From: Aneurinibacillus soli
GTDB taxonomy: Bacteria > Bacillota > Bacilli > Aneurinibacillales > Aneurinibacillaceae
Direction: 5' to 3'
DNA length: 64,000 bases
NCBI RefSeq assembly: GCF_002355375.1
Contig: NZ_AP017312.1
Span: forward strand, 3,980,001-4,044,000
In this document: positions 7,664 through 16,119 of the stretch, piece after piece
Layout: every line of letters begins with the position of its first letter
Numbering within the stretch: position 1 is the first letter of the stretch
The notes under the pieces: model-generated
Database searches by the model: none
What the model was told of the DNA's origin: nothing
The model's input: the letters and a program-made list of their open reading frames with translations, nothing else
Position numbers and translations under genes: made by a program

Positions 7664-8356
7664 CTATTTGTTCAAAGACTGATTCACTGCTTCAATCGCG
7701 TGCAATGCTGTTGTATCAAATACAGGAACATCCGAATCTTCTTGCTTTACGAGTAATCCGATTTCAGTGCAGCCCAAAATAATTCCCTCAGCTCCGTTTT
7801 CCATTAAACGTTTCATGACCTGTTTATAATACTCTCTGGATTCCTGCAATACCTTACCTACGCATAACTCCTCATAAATAACCTTATTTACACTCTCTCT
7901 GTCCCTGTTATCCGGCACTATAACTCGTATTCCGTTCAACTCCAAGCGCGACCTATAAAACTCCTGTTCCATCGTATATTTTGTACCCAGCAAACCTACC
8001 GAACTGATTCCTCTCTGCTTAATTGCCGCAGCAGTTGCGTCTGCAATATGTAAAATCGGAATGCTGATTTTTTGCTGTATGATATCTACTACCTTGTGCA
8101 TCGTATTGGTACAAATAACAATAAAGTCTGCTCCCCCTTTTTCTAGAGAATGAGCAGCATCGCCCAACACTTCTCCAGCCTTATTCCAATCTCCTATCGA
8201 CTGATATCGCTCAATTTCTGCAAAGTCTACGCTATATAATAAGCACTTTGCGGAGTGTAATCCTCCCAATCTACTTTTTACTTCTTCATTCATAATTCGA
8301 TAATATTCAACCGATGATTCCCAACTCATGCCTCCTATAAGACCAATCGTTCTCAT
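7664..8356 (-). CDS. Aspartate/glutamate racemase family protein
   Basis: A 230-residue cofactor-independent amino-acid racemase. The N-terminus MRTIGLIGGMSWESS is the signature of the aspartate racemase branch (RacX/YgeA type). The two catalytic cysteines are Cys82 in CTNTMHK and Cys196 in GCTEIGLL. They interconvert L- and D-amino acids, typically Asp; other members act on several residues for cell-wall or biofilm use. I chose ATG 8356 (GGAGGAG eight bases upstream) over an earlier ATG that gives MDGGVS. It stands alone among accessory genes. Confidence 0.85.
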   Translation of the reverse strand: MRTIGLIGGMSWESSVEYYRIMNEEVKSRLGGLHSAKCLLYSVDFAEIERYQSIGDWNKAGEVLGDAAHSLEKGGADFIVICTNTMHKVVDIIQQKISIPILHIADATAAAIKQRGISSVGLLGTKYTMEQEFYRSRLELNGIRVIVPDNRDRESVNKVIYEELCVGKVLQESREYYKQVMKRLMENGAEGIILGCTEIGLLVKQEDSDVPVFDTTALHAIEAVNQSLNK

Positions 8357-8390
8357 GCTTACTCCTCCATCCAATAAAATCTTTATATAA

Positions 8391-8978
8391 TTAATGAGAA
8401 CCTATCCAATACCAGTGTTTTTCTATTTCCTGAATTTCCGCAAATCCTCCCCCAAAAGCGTCTGTTGGAAACTGCTCAGACGGCACATACATAAACCCGG
8501 AAAAATTATCGAGCATACCCCGAAAGGTAAAAAAGAAAAGAGCGTATTTGTCACCTTGCTTTTTCACCATAATGTCTCCGCCACCCTTGGAAAGACGCTC
8601 ATATTTAGGAGGCAAATGGATAAGTGAAGATGTTTCTGACACCGTAGGACGTAGTTCCTGTGACTCAACCATCCGAATCACCTCTTGCCGGGCGGACTTA
8701 TAAAGGTAAAAATCTAAACTAATCATAATCGAAGTAAATGGCACGAACAAATATAGGGATAGTGCTACCCCTTGAACAAGCAATGGTTTCCACACTTTTT
8801 CTTTCACCGCTATAGATATAGAAGCAATCGCCACAACCAAAAAGAAAATGACCGCACATAACCAAATCACTGGCATGAAAAAAGGCGTAAAAAAATCCAC
8901 CAGTTCCCATTGCAGAATGGCAAGTAAGAGTAAAGATATGCTGCTTATGAAAGCCAATCCTAAAAATTGTTTCTCCAT
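8391..8978 (-). CDS. Hypothetical membrane protein
   Basis: A 195-residue protein with three predicted transmembrane helices in the first half (about 5-25, 30-55 and 65-90), then a soluble C-terminal domain of about 100 residues with a Gly-rich end (FGGGFAEIQEIEKHWYW). No family recognised. It is 3 bp downstream of the preceding minus-strand gene at 8982-9359, so the two are almost certainly co-transcribed. The C-terminal domain probably lies outside the membrane or on its surface. Confidence 0.6.
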   Translation of the reverse strand: MEKQFLGLAFISSISLLLLAILQWELVDFFTPFFMPVIWLCAVIFFLVVAIASISIAVKEKVWKPLLVQGVALSLYLFVPFTSIMISLDFYLYKSARQEVIRMVESQELRPTVSETSSLIHLPPKYERLSKGGGDIMVKKQGDKYALFFFTFRGMLDNFSGFMYVPSEQFPTDAFGGGFAEIQEIEKHWYWIGSH

Positions 8979-8981
8979 ACG

Positions 8982-9359
8982 TTATGTATTTCTCCATTCC
9001 TTCGGTACTTTGCAAAGAATATACTTACCTGTCCACATTTCTGTTGTAACAATGATAGTCCGGTCTTTCTTCATAAAAAATAATCCGTTTCCATCTCGCT
9101 TCTGCAATGACCAACCACTGTTATTCATCATTTGTGTCACATTCGTATATCCCCTCCCCTGCTCCATTATTGTAATATACCAATCGTAACCGCCTTCTTC
9201 TACTATTTTGGCAATGTTGCCGGATGAGTAGTGAAGCGTTGAGATGGCTTCTTTTTTACCTATAGAAGATAGGGGCAAGGGTGGATAATATTCTTTATTC
9301 GATATGAACCATACGAGACATATGAAAGATAAAATGGCGACACATAAATATTTTTTCAA
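8982..9359 (-). CDS. Hypothetical membrane-anchored protein
   Basis: A 125-residue protein with one N-terminal hydrophobic helix (residues 4-20, KKYLCVAILSFICLVWFIS), acting as signal anchor or uncleaved signal. The small extracytoplasmic domain is rich in aromatic residues (YDWYITIMEQGRGYTNVTQ). The start appears to be TTG (9359); no strong ATG alternative fits. It forms a two-gene unit with the membrane protein immediately downstream. No homologous family recognised. Confidence 0.55.
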   Translation of the reverse strand: MKKYLCVAILSFICLVWFISNKEYYPPLPLSSIGKKEAISTLHYSSGNIAKIVEEGGYDWYITIMEQGRGYTNVTQMMNNSGWSLQKRDGNGLFFMKKDRTIIVTTEMWTGKYILCKVPKEWRNT

Positions 9360-9496
9360 CGAACATTTCTCTCCCTGTATTTCTCGTTACGTCTACCATT
9401 TATTTTTCCTTTTTTATCCTCATGATTCTACGTTCATGATACTATAAGAATAGATAAAAGTAATATTTTCCCTATCGATACATAAAGGAGTGCCAT

Positions 9497-10018
9497 ATGC
9501 AAAAAGGACACCTCGTAAAGCTGGCGCTGGATGCACTGAAGAAGCGACTAGCTGATAATGACAACGTTATCGAAATCTATTCAGGTGAAGGGTATGTGAG
9601 TCCAGCAGTCTTTACATTTAACCTTCCTATTTCCCCGCAAGAACTGAACGAATTTATCGATACATTCGGTATTGAGCTTCCCATTGACTATAAAAACTTT
9701 CTACTCATGCATAACGGGGCCGAATTGTTCAAACATCCTGAATATGGTGGAGAGTTTCATCTCTATGATTTGGCGGCAATAGAGGATTGTTTCGTTGACG
9801 AGGATTGGCCAAAGCATTGGCTGCCTGTCGCTTACCATTATGGGGAAGAGATTATTATCGACCTTACCAGAGTAGCACATGGAATGGACAATTATCTCAT
9901 CTGGCGAGGTTGCTGCGCCCCACTGGAGGAATCTGTAGATATGGGAATGAGTTTTGAGCAGCGGCTTGACCGCTCTCTTATTTGTCAGGGGGTAAATTTC
10001 TGGCAGTGGTCTATTTGA
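9497..10018 (+). CDS. SMI1/KNR4 (SUKH) family protein
   Basis: A 173-residue protein with a SUKH-1 core: EFIDTFGIELPIDYKNFLLMHNG is the hallmark 'LP.dyk.fl...NG' segment, followed by FHLYDLAAIED and WLPVAYHYGEEI. SUKH proteins often serve as immunity proteins against contact-dependent or polymorphic toxins, but solitary copies are common in Bacilli. Start ATG 9497 has AAAGGAG nearby. No toxin gene is next to it, so it could be an orphan immunity gene. Base composition is slightly AT-rich, as for its neighbours. Confidence 0.75.
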   Translation: MQKGHLVKLALDALKKRLADNDNVIEIYSGEGYVSPAVFTFNLPISPQELNEFIDTFGIELPIDYKNFLLMHNGAELFKHPEYGGEFHLYDLAAIEDCFVDEDWPKHWLPVAYHYGEEIIIDLTRVAHGMDNYLIWRGCCAPLEESVDMGMSFEQRLDRSLICQGVNFWQWSI

Positions 10019-10026
10019 GGGTAGAG

Positions 10027-10350
10027 CTAGTGAATACTTGCTGATGGTAAGTATATTACTTTATATTTATCTCCAAGTTCTTGTCTCACCTTTTCGCATA
10101 AAATTATTCCCATTTGATTAAATGAATTTTCTAGTTCAATCCCATTAGGAACCCATTTATCTATGTCCCAATCAATCCATTCCCCATACTTCATTGCCCA
10201 GGACAACAGCTCATTTGCTAATTCACTTGAAATCGGTATGTCTTCTATGTTCAGGTTACAACCACATTTATTGCACCAAACGGGATCTGCTCCGATATCC
10301 CCCTCTATTTTTAAATCATTTGTTTCTCCACCTTCACAAAAACAGTTCAT
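10027..10350 (-). CDS. Small zinc-binding hypothetical protein
   Basis: A 107-residue protein with N-terminal CFC (3-5) and CNKCGC (about 26-31), a probable structural zinc site, followed by an acidic helical region (MKYGEWIDWDIDKW). GGAGGAGG lies 7 bases before ATG. It is convergent with the SUKH gene and may be another immunity-type or orphan accessory gene. I do not recognise a named family. Confidence 0.55.
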   Translation of the reverse strand: MNCFCEGGETNDLKIEGDIGADPVWCNKCGCNLNIEDIPISSELANELLSWAMKYGEWIDWDIDKWVPNGIELENSFNQMGIILCEKVRQELGDKYKVIYLPSASIH

Positions 10351-10392
10351 ACACTTCCTCCTCCGCTATCATCGTTTCCATCTCACCTGTAT

Positions 10393-10495
10393 ACCGGATA
10401 AAAAAACAGGGGAAAAGGCTTGATAACTCGTTTTCGCCCTTTCCCCTCTTTCCTTTATTCTTGCCAAAATCAGAACTTTATTTATTGGATACACA
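10393..10495. mobile_element. Solo Tn7-like right-end copy
   Basis: The 10394-10486 segment nearly repeats 7472-7560 and ends CAGAACTTTATTTATTGGAT followed by ACACA. On the minus strand this is TGT(G)TATCCAATAAATAAAG, the same TGTA-N6-AAATAAAGTTCTG pattern as at 7614. It ends about 9 bp from the detached rlmCD 3'-end copy. It could be the partner of the left end at 7320, giving a ~3.2-kb cargo element, or an orphan end. Confidence 0.5.
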
Positions 10496-10504
10496 CGTTT
10501 TATG

Positions 10505-10546
10505 AGCAACGCGACACTCTCAACATGCACCGTATGCGGGAACATA
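10505..10546 (-). pseudogene. Detached 3' end of an rlmCD-type gene
   Basis: The minus strand reads MFPHTVHVESVALLIK, matching [16 protein letters not shown] at the C-terminus of the intact RlmCD (19724-21148). At DNA level 34 of 42 bases agree with 19758-19799, all differences being transitions. The reading frame upstream does not continue as methyltransferase. It is either a decayed paralogue or a duplicated attachment-site remnant, in the same orientation as the intact gene. Confidence 0.75.
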
Positions 10547-10854
10547 GCCTATTTGGTCTTCATCTGCCGTAATATACCGATGCCTTGATTTATAAGGGGT
10601 TTCTCCATTGGAGTATGGTTCTATTTGATTGCCGTTCACCTGGAAATGATGGCTTTCGTCCCCATTCCGTCCCCAATTAAGAAGAAGATACCGCTGTCCT
10701 TATCGTTATCGCCAGCGAATCGTCCCATCCTCAAACTAATGTGCTACCCATGAATTTTGATGAAATCATATAGATCCTTATCCCCCACGGCGATACCACA
10801 GTACGATGACCCATACCACAAACAGGGAGTACTTTAGTTAGTCCAATTCCTTTT
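10547..10854. other. Decayed region without an intact gene
   Basis: On the minus strand broken frames such as YLLLNWGRNGDESHHFQVNG and YKSRHRYITADEDQIGYVPA read like protein but are split by stops and frame changes. I see remains of one or two dead genes, no family recognised. Confidence 0.35.
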
Positions 10855-10980
10855 TTATGCATCAAGCATGTTTTTAATTTTTCTCAAGCAATCCTCAATA
10901 AATCGATTAAAATATTCCTGATCGAACAGTTTGTAATATTCATCATCTATTGAGGGGCTTTTAAAAATCGAGGTTTGCTT
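10855..10980 (-). pseudogene. C-terminal coding remnant, unknown family
   Basis: The last about 40 codons (SIFKSPSIDDEYYKLFDQEY, then FNRFIEDCLRKIKNMLDA-stop) look like a genuine acidic/amphipathic C-terminus. The frame upstream runs into the 21-bp repeats at 10983-11054, so the 5' part has been replaced. No ribosome site supports an independent 66-residue gene. Confidence 0.35.
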
Positions 10981-10982
10981 TT

Positions 10983-11054
10983 TGTGTGCACTAAAAAAAT
11001 GTATTAGACTCGAAAAATAGAGTCTTAGACTGTGAAAATAAAGTTGTAGACTCA
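10983..11054 (+). repeat. Three tandem ~21-bp AT-rich repeats behind a TGT end
   Basis: After TGTGTGCACT come three units ending in TTAGACT, TTAGACT and GTAGACT: AAAAAAATGTATTAGACT, CGAAAAATAGAGTCTTAGAC(T) and GTGAAAATAAAGTTGTAGAC(T). Unit length, AT bias and distance from TGT resemble TnsB-site arrays at Tn7-like left ends. An operator array is the alternative. Confidence 0.5.
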
Positions 11055-11132
11055 CTGCGAATCGTTACGCTAACGGACAGGATAATTTAAGAGTAAGTAC
11101 GGTCAGTCCCTATCACAAGTAACGGCAAAAAA

Positions 11133-11636
11133 TTAGGGTGTTGAGAAAGTATGGGGGCTGTTGTGTGGATTGTCATCTTTAAATTTAATATTTTTCGCTT
11201 CTCCTACTGGATTAATACCAAGAGCTCTCACCAAAATAACAGCCATGTCCTGACGACTGAGTTTTTCCCCATTTCCAAATTGACCATTTTTATTTCCTTT
11301 AATTAAACCAGCCTTAGCTACTGCTTCTACATACTTATAGGCATAATGAGAAGGAGGAATATCTGAAAATGTAGGGATAGCTCTGGAGTCAGAAATATCT
11401 AAATCCAATGCTTTTGCAAGGATAATAGCAAAATCTTGTCTTGTAACATATCCTTTAGGATCAAATTTTCCATTTCCTTTCCCACTTATAATCTCTTTGT
11501 TTGCAAGTTGAAAAATAGCATCTTTCGCAAATGAGTCTTCTACATCATTAAAAGAAGCAGCCCCATATCTCGGAAATACATAAGAGCTAAGTAATGAGGT
11601 AATTATTGCCGTCTTTAAAATCCGCCTTTTATCCAT
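11133..11636 (-). pseudogene. Truncated SLH-domain surface protein
   Basis: A signal peptide (residues 1-26) is followed by two S-layer homology domains (FNDVEDSFAKDAI ... GKFDPKGYVTRQDFAIIL; FSDIPPSHYAYKYV ... SRQDMAVILVRAL). A third begins at IKFKDDN and breaks into an unrelated tail NPHNSPHTFSTP. SLH domains come in threes to bind pyruvylated secondary cell-wall polymer, so loss of the third plus the normal C-terminal region marks a 3' truncation. AAGGAGG precedes the ATG. A short secreted product is still possible. Confidence 0.7.
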
Positions 11637-11685
11637 CTTTTCCTCCTTAACAAGAATACTTTAATCCAATAGTTCCATGAAAAAA

Positions 11686-11736
11686 GGGTTATCCCTCAAG
11701 CAGCTCATTCGACTGCCTACCGGATAACCCTGGTTA
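11686..11736 (-). terminator. Terminator of the large SLH gene
   Basis: GGGTTATCC (11686-) pairs with GGATAACCC (11722-11730) across a long loop. The minus strand continues with TTTTTTC, 35 bp beyond the stop of the 11771-15859 gene. Confidence 0.75.
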
Positions 11737-11770
11737 TTTACCTATACCATTCAACTCAGGCTGACGATTG

Positions 11771-14700
11771 TTACTTTACTTGCTCTTTGTGTGCCAGCAT
11801 TTTCAGCAAAACCGTTACAGCTTCTGCTCTTGTTGTTTTATCACCAGGAGCAAACTCGTTCGTGCCTTTACCTTCTATAATGCCAAGTTTCTTCATTGCT
11901 GCCACTGCGCCTTTCGCCCACGTCGGAATGTCCTTGTCGTCCGCGAAGCCCGTTGCAGTATCCGCTTTGATAGACTGACCCAAAGTGTTTGCGATCATCG
12001 CTGCCATCTCCGGACGTGTAATCTCGGCATCCGGACGGAAGGTGCCGTCCTCATAGCCATTAATAATGCCTGCTTGCACCGCTTGCGCGACCGCTTTCTG
12101 TGCCCAAGCGTCGATCTTCGCTGTATCGGTGAAAGTCAGCACTGCTCCTTCTCCTTGCGGCTTCAACGTATTCATCAGCATGACCGCAAATTCCGCGCGA
12201 GTCACAGTAGAATTCGGCTTAAACGTGCCGTCCGGATAACCGCTGACGATTCCGCTGCTTACCGCTTGCTTGATGTTGGCCTCAGACCAGTGTCCAGAGA
12301 TGTCGCTAAAGTTAATCGTTGGTTTCATGTCAGGTGTTGGCACAGTTGCCCCTTGACCTACAACGAATACCGCATACTTCGTGAAATGATCTACCTGTAC
12401 GGTGATGTGATTTTCGTTAATCTTGCCACCTGGAACTTCCACCCATTCCTTCTTCACTTCGTCAAAATAGCATACAGCTACTGTTTGGTTGCCACTTAAT
12501 TTTGCTTTGTCGAAAGCAAAGGTCAGCGTTGCCGGTTTATTGAAGTTCTCCGAGAAGTTTTTCAGAATCTCAAAGATCGGGCCGGCTAGCATGTTTTTAT
12601 CAGTTATCAGATTCTGAGTGTTCAACAATTTTTCTATCGTTATTTTTAGCTCTTTATCTGTCGCACCTGTGGGAATAGAAACCGTCACTTCTTTTTGCAA
12701 ACTAACCTCGCCTGATCTACCTACAGGAAGCGTTAATGTACCATCTGTGGAGGTAACTGGTGACGTTGATACTATCGAACCGCCACCGCCGCCGCTAGAA
12801 TAGCTGCCCGCGTTGTTGGCCGTCCACTTCGCGTACAGCGTCACATTCGCCGTTGCCATGCTGAACGTAGTACCTGCGGCATAAGTCGTTCCGTTGCCAT
12901 CCGCTTGCGTGTTCCAACCTGCGAACGTGTAGCCGGTCTTCACCAGATTTCCCGTGTTGCCGTACACCGAAACTGTGACGCCCTGCGCATATGAGCCGCT
13001 ATCGGTCGGTGCGCTGCCTCCGGAGTTGCCATTACCGTTATAGGTTACGGTGTAGGTAGGATTCGCCGTCGGATTTTCCGTCCACTTTGCGTACAGCGTC
13101 ACATTTGCCGTTGCCATGCTGAACGTAGTACCTGCGGCATAAGTCGTTCCGTTGCCATCCGCTTGCGTGTTCCAACCTGCGAATGTGTAGCCCGTTTTCA
13201 CCAGATTTCCCGTGTTGCCGTACACCGAAACTGTGACGCCCTGCGCATATGAACCACTATCGGTCGGCGCGCTGCCTCCGGAGTTGCCATTACCGTTATA
13301 GGTTACGGTGTAGGTAGGATTCGCCGTCGGATTTTCCGTCCACTTCGCGTACAGCGTCACATTCGCCGTTGCCATGCTGAACGTAGTACCTGTGGCATAA
13401 GTCGTTCCGTTGCCATCCGCTTGCGTGTTCCAACCTGCGAATGTGTAGCCCGTTTTCACCAGATTTCCGGTGTTCTCATACACCGAAACTGTAGCTCCTT
13501 GCGCATATGAACCACTATCGGTCGGCGCGTTGCCAGATGTAGCGCCGTTGCCGTTATACGTCACCGTATATGCCGGAATAACCGTTACCGTATACGTCAC
13601 CGTGGTTCCATCCTGCGCGGTAACAATGACCTTGTTGCCAGTTGTCAAAGCTGTAGCTACGGTGGTTCCGTCTGCATCGTACACCTCAAACGTTGCATTG
13701 GCTTCCGGCGTGATCGCTGCCTTGAGTGCAGCTAACGTTGTGCCGTATGGAATGTTCGTGATGCTTTCATTCGCTGTTCCACCTGTGCTTACAGTGCCAA
13801 TGGTCGAGGTCAACGTTGCGGCTGTGCTCAGTGTCTGAACATTGATCGCTCCACTCTGCGCCGATTCACCGGCTGCATCGAATGCGCTCGCCGTAAACGT
13901 ATAAGAGGTATTCGGCGCCAGTCCGTTCACCGTATAGGTCGCGCTAGTCACGGTGGCAATCGCCGTATTGCCCCCATTCTCGTAGATGTAGTAGCCAGTC
14001 GCTCCTGATACGGCATCCCATGATAGCGTAGTCGATGCAGACGTCGTGCTGCTGGCCTGCAGATTCACAGGTGCTCCGAGAGAGATCAGTTGTTCTACAC
14101 CATTCCATCCCCCTGCATATATGTTACTGTTTACTTTTAGGAAGGAATATAGTTGGCTCGGTGAACCACTTACCTGTTCCCATGTGCCGTTACTGTATGA
14201 CCATACGGCGTTGCTGCCGTTAGTAGTCCCCGCATACAGCGTGCCGTTGACATCAATCATGGAATGCACATTGCTCGGCGAACCGTTCAACTGCGTCCAC
14301 GTACCGTTACTGTACGACCATACGGCGTTGCTGCCGTTAGTAGTCCCCGCATACAGCGTGCCGTTGACATCAATCATGGAATGCACATTGCTCGGCGAAC
14401 CGCTCATCTGCGTCCACGTGCCGTTACTGTACGACCATACGTCGTTACTGCCGTTACTAGTCCCCGTATACAGCGTGCCGTTGACATCAACCAAAGAAGT
14501 CACATTGCTCGGTGAGTTGCTCATTTGTGTCCACGTGCCGTTACTGTACGACCATACGTCGTTACTGCCGTTACTAGTCCCCGTATACAGCGTGCCGTTG
14601 ACATCAACCAAAGAAGTCACATTGCTCGGCGAACCGCTCATCTGCGTCCACGTGCCGTTACTGTACGACCATACGTCGTTACTGTCGTTACTAGTCCCCG

Positions 14701-15859
14701 TATACAGCGTGCCGTTGACATCAACCAAAGAAGTCACATTGCTCGGCGAACCGCTCATCTGCGTCCATGTACCGTTACTGTACGACCATACGGCGTTGCT
14801 GCTGTTAGAAGTCCCCGCATACAGCGTGCCATTTAGACCAAGCAAGGTTGTCACTGCTCTCGGCACGCCGCCCATCTGCGTCCACGCGCCGTTACTGTTC
14901 GTCCATACGTCGTTGCTGCCGTTCTGCGTCCCTGCATACAGCGTGCCGTTGACATCAAGCAAGGAATATACCTTGCCCGGCGAGCCGCTCGTATGCGTCC
15001 AACCACCACTGGTCGTGTATGTCCATATGTCGTCGTAGCCGTAGCCGGAAGCAGTACCCACATATAGCGTACCGTTTATATTGAGCAAGGTTTTCACATA
15101 CCTCGGCGAGCCGCTCATCTGCTTCCATGTACCATTACTGTACGTCCATACGCCCTTGCTGTCGGTATTCCCCACATACAGCGTGCCGCCCACTTCGGCT
15201 AAAGAAGTCACTTTGCCCGGCGAGCCGGTCATCTGCGTCCACGTCCCGTTGCTGTACGTCCACACGTCATTGCTGCTGCCATTAAAAGTCCCCGCATACA
15301 GCGTGCCGTTGACTTCGAGCAAAGCATACACATTGCCCGGCGAACCATTCATCTGCATCCACGTCCCGTTACTGTACATCCATACGTCGTTGCTGCTGCC
15401 GTTAGAAGTCCCCGCATACAGCGTGCCGTTGACTTCGAGCAAAGCATACACATTGCCCGGCGAGCCGCTCATCTGTGCCCAACCGCCACTGGCCGTATAC
15501 GTCGATACGTTGTTGCCGTCACCCCAAGCCCCCGCATACAACGTGCCATTTGCATCAACGAGCAAGGTTCGCACATAGCTCGGCGAGCCGATCATCTGTG
15601 TCCAAGTACCGTTACTGTTCGACCATACGTCGTTGCTGAAGTTTCCCGTCCCCGCATACAGCGTGCCGCCCGCTTTGAGCAAGGTTTGCACGTTTAACGG
15701 TTGCACGGTTTGTCCCACCGCTGCCCAAGTTGGCGAGGTCGCATGGACTACATTTCCTGCACCCATGAATGGGATAAGCATCAAGGTGAGTAGGCATGCC
15801 AGAGCTATCCTCCCTGATCGGGAAGACCACATCTTGAGTCCTGATGTAGATAGTTTCAT
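11771..15859 (-). CDS. Giant repeat-rich SLH-anchored surface protein
   Basis: A 1362-residue cell-surface protein. Order of parts: signal peptide (about 1-40); about 14 propeller-like repeats of about 39 residues (45-600; consensus NVTSLVDVNGTLYTGTSNGS-NDVWSYSNGTWTQMSGSPS); a fibronectin-III-like domain (about 615-695); an Ig/cadherin-like segment ending TYTVTV (about 700-765); three InlB-B (Listeria-Bacteroides) repeats of about 86 residues (YTVTYNGNGNSGGSAPTDSG ... TLYAKWT); a Gly/Ser linker; and three SLH domains (about 1182-1362) that tether it to the cell-wall polymer. It probably acts in adhesion or sensing of surfaces or ligands. The repeats are nearly identical at DNA level, indicating recent expansion. 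The MalT-type regulator directly upstream may control it. Confidence 0.85.
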   Translation of the reverse strand: MKLSTSGLKMWSSRSGRIALACLLTLMLIPFMGAGNVVHATSPTWAAVGQTVQPLNVQTLLKAGGTLYAGTGNFSNDVWSNSNGTWTQMIGSPSYVRTLLVDANGTLYAGAWGDGNNVSTYTASGGWAQMSGSPGNVYALLEVNGTLYAGTSNGSSNDVWMYSNGTWMQMNGSPGNVYALLEVNGTLYAGTFNGSSNDVWTYSNGTWTQMTGSPGKVTSLAEVGGTLYVGNTDSKGVWTYSNGTWKQMSGSPRYVKTLLNINGTLYVGTASGYGYDDIWTYTTSGGWTHTSGSPGKVYSLLDVNGTLYAGTQNGSNDVWTNSNGAWTQMGGVPRAVTTLLGLNGTLYAGTSNSSNAVWSYSNGTWTQMSGSPSNVTSLVDVNGTLYTGTSNDSNDVWSYSNGTWTQMSGSPSNVTSLVDVNGTLYTGTSNGSNDVWSYSNGTWTQMSNSPSNVTSLVDVNGTLYTGTSNGSNDVWSYSNGTWTQMSGSPSNVHSMIDVNGTLYAGTTNGSNAVWSYSNGTWTQLNGSPSNVHSMIDVNGTLYAGTTNGSNAVWSYSNGTWEQVSGSPSQLYSFLKVNSNIYAGGWNGVEQLISLGAPVNLQASSTTSASTTLSWDAVSGATGYYIYENGGNTAIATVTSATYTVNGLAPNTSYTFTASAFDAAGESAQSGAINVQTLSTAATLTSTIGTVSTGGTANESITNIPYGTTLAALKAAITPEANATFEVYDADGTTVATALTTGNKVIVTAQDGTTVTYTVTVIPAYTVTYNGNGATSGNAPTDSGSYAQGATVSVYENTGNLVKTGYTFAGWNTQADGNGTTYATGTTFSMATANVTLYAKWTENPTANPTYTVTYNGNGNSGGSAPTDSGSYAQGVTVSVYGNTGNLVKTGYTFAGWNTQADGNGTTYAAGTTFSMATANVTLYAKWTENPTANPTYTVTYNGNGNSGGSAPTDSGSYAQGVTVSVYGNTGNLVKTGYTFAGWNTQADGNGTTYAAGTTFSMATANVTLYAKWTANNAGSYSSGGGGGSIVSTSPVTSTDGTLTLPVGRSGEVSLQKEVTVSIPTGATDKELKITIEKLLNTQNLITDKNMLAGPIFEILKNFSENFNKPATLTFAFDKAKLSGNQTVAVCYFDEVKKEWVEVPGGKINENHITVQVDHFTKYAVFVVGQGATVPTPDMKPTINFSDISGHWSEANIKQAVSSGIVSGYPDGTFKPNSTVTRAEFAVMLMNTLKPQGEGAVLTFTDTAKIDAWAQKAVAQAVQAGIINGYEDGTFRPDAEITRPEMAAMIANTLGQSIKADTATGFADDKDIPTWAKGAVAAMKKLGIIEGKGTNEFAPGDKTTRAEAVTVLLKMLAHKEQVK
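12820..13560. repeat. Three 258-bp InlB-B coding repeats
   Basis: Copies starting at about 12822, 13080 and 13338 are nearly identical in DNA (period 258 bp = 86 residues) inside the SLH gene. The first two are the most alike, consistent with recent duplication or conversion. Confidence 0.85.
14160..15690. repeat. Tandem 117-bp propeller-coding repeats
   Basis: The word CAGCGTGCCGTTGACATC recurs at 117-bp steps (for example 14354 and 14471). Five or six central copies are nearly identical while outer copies have diverged, the pattern of expansion by slippage or unequal recombination in the centre. Confidence 0.85.
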
Positions 15860-16010
15860 AAATTCGTATACACCCCTTTATTTGTAATGATGATTTCAAC
15901 CGGCGATGTAGCGATACAAGATTACTTGAGCCGATAAATAACGATATTTTCCTGGCCGCGCTTGTCGATCATTGCCATTTTCCCCCTAATTCTATAACTT
16001 TCGTCCCAAC

Positions 16011-16037
16011 AAAAAAATCCCCCATCTAAGGGGGAGG
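16011..16037 (-). terminator. Terminator of the LuxR-family gene
   Basis: Minus strand CCCCCTTAGATGGGGG followed by ATTTTTTT, about 80 bp beyond the stop at 16120. Confidence 0.75.
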
Positions 16038-16119
16038 GACGGTAAAAAAATAGGGGATATACCCCCTACCAATATTTATTGTATAATCATGATTTTCTAC
16101 AATTGCGATAAATAGCTCT

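Noticed and set aside
11768-12499. 243-codon plus-strand frame
   Set aside because: Antisense to the SLH domains of the surface protein; no ribosome site.
14046-15038. A 330-codon open frame on the plus strand (and other long frames at 13470 and 15081)
   Set aside because: It lies antisense to the SLH repeats and is open only because the 117-bp and 258-bp repeats lack stops in that frame; no ribosome site or family match.
14160-15690. Regular repeats suggestive of a CRISPR array
   Set aside because: The period is 117 bp, repeats are coding and there are no unique spacers between short palindromic units.
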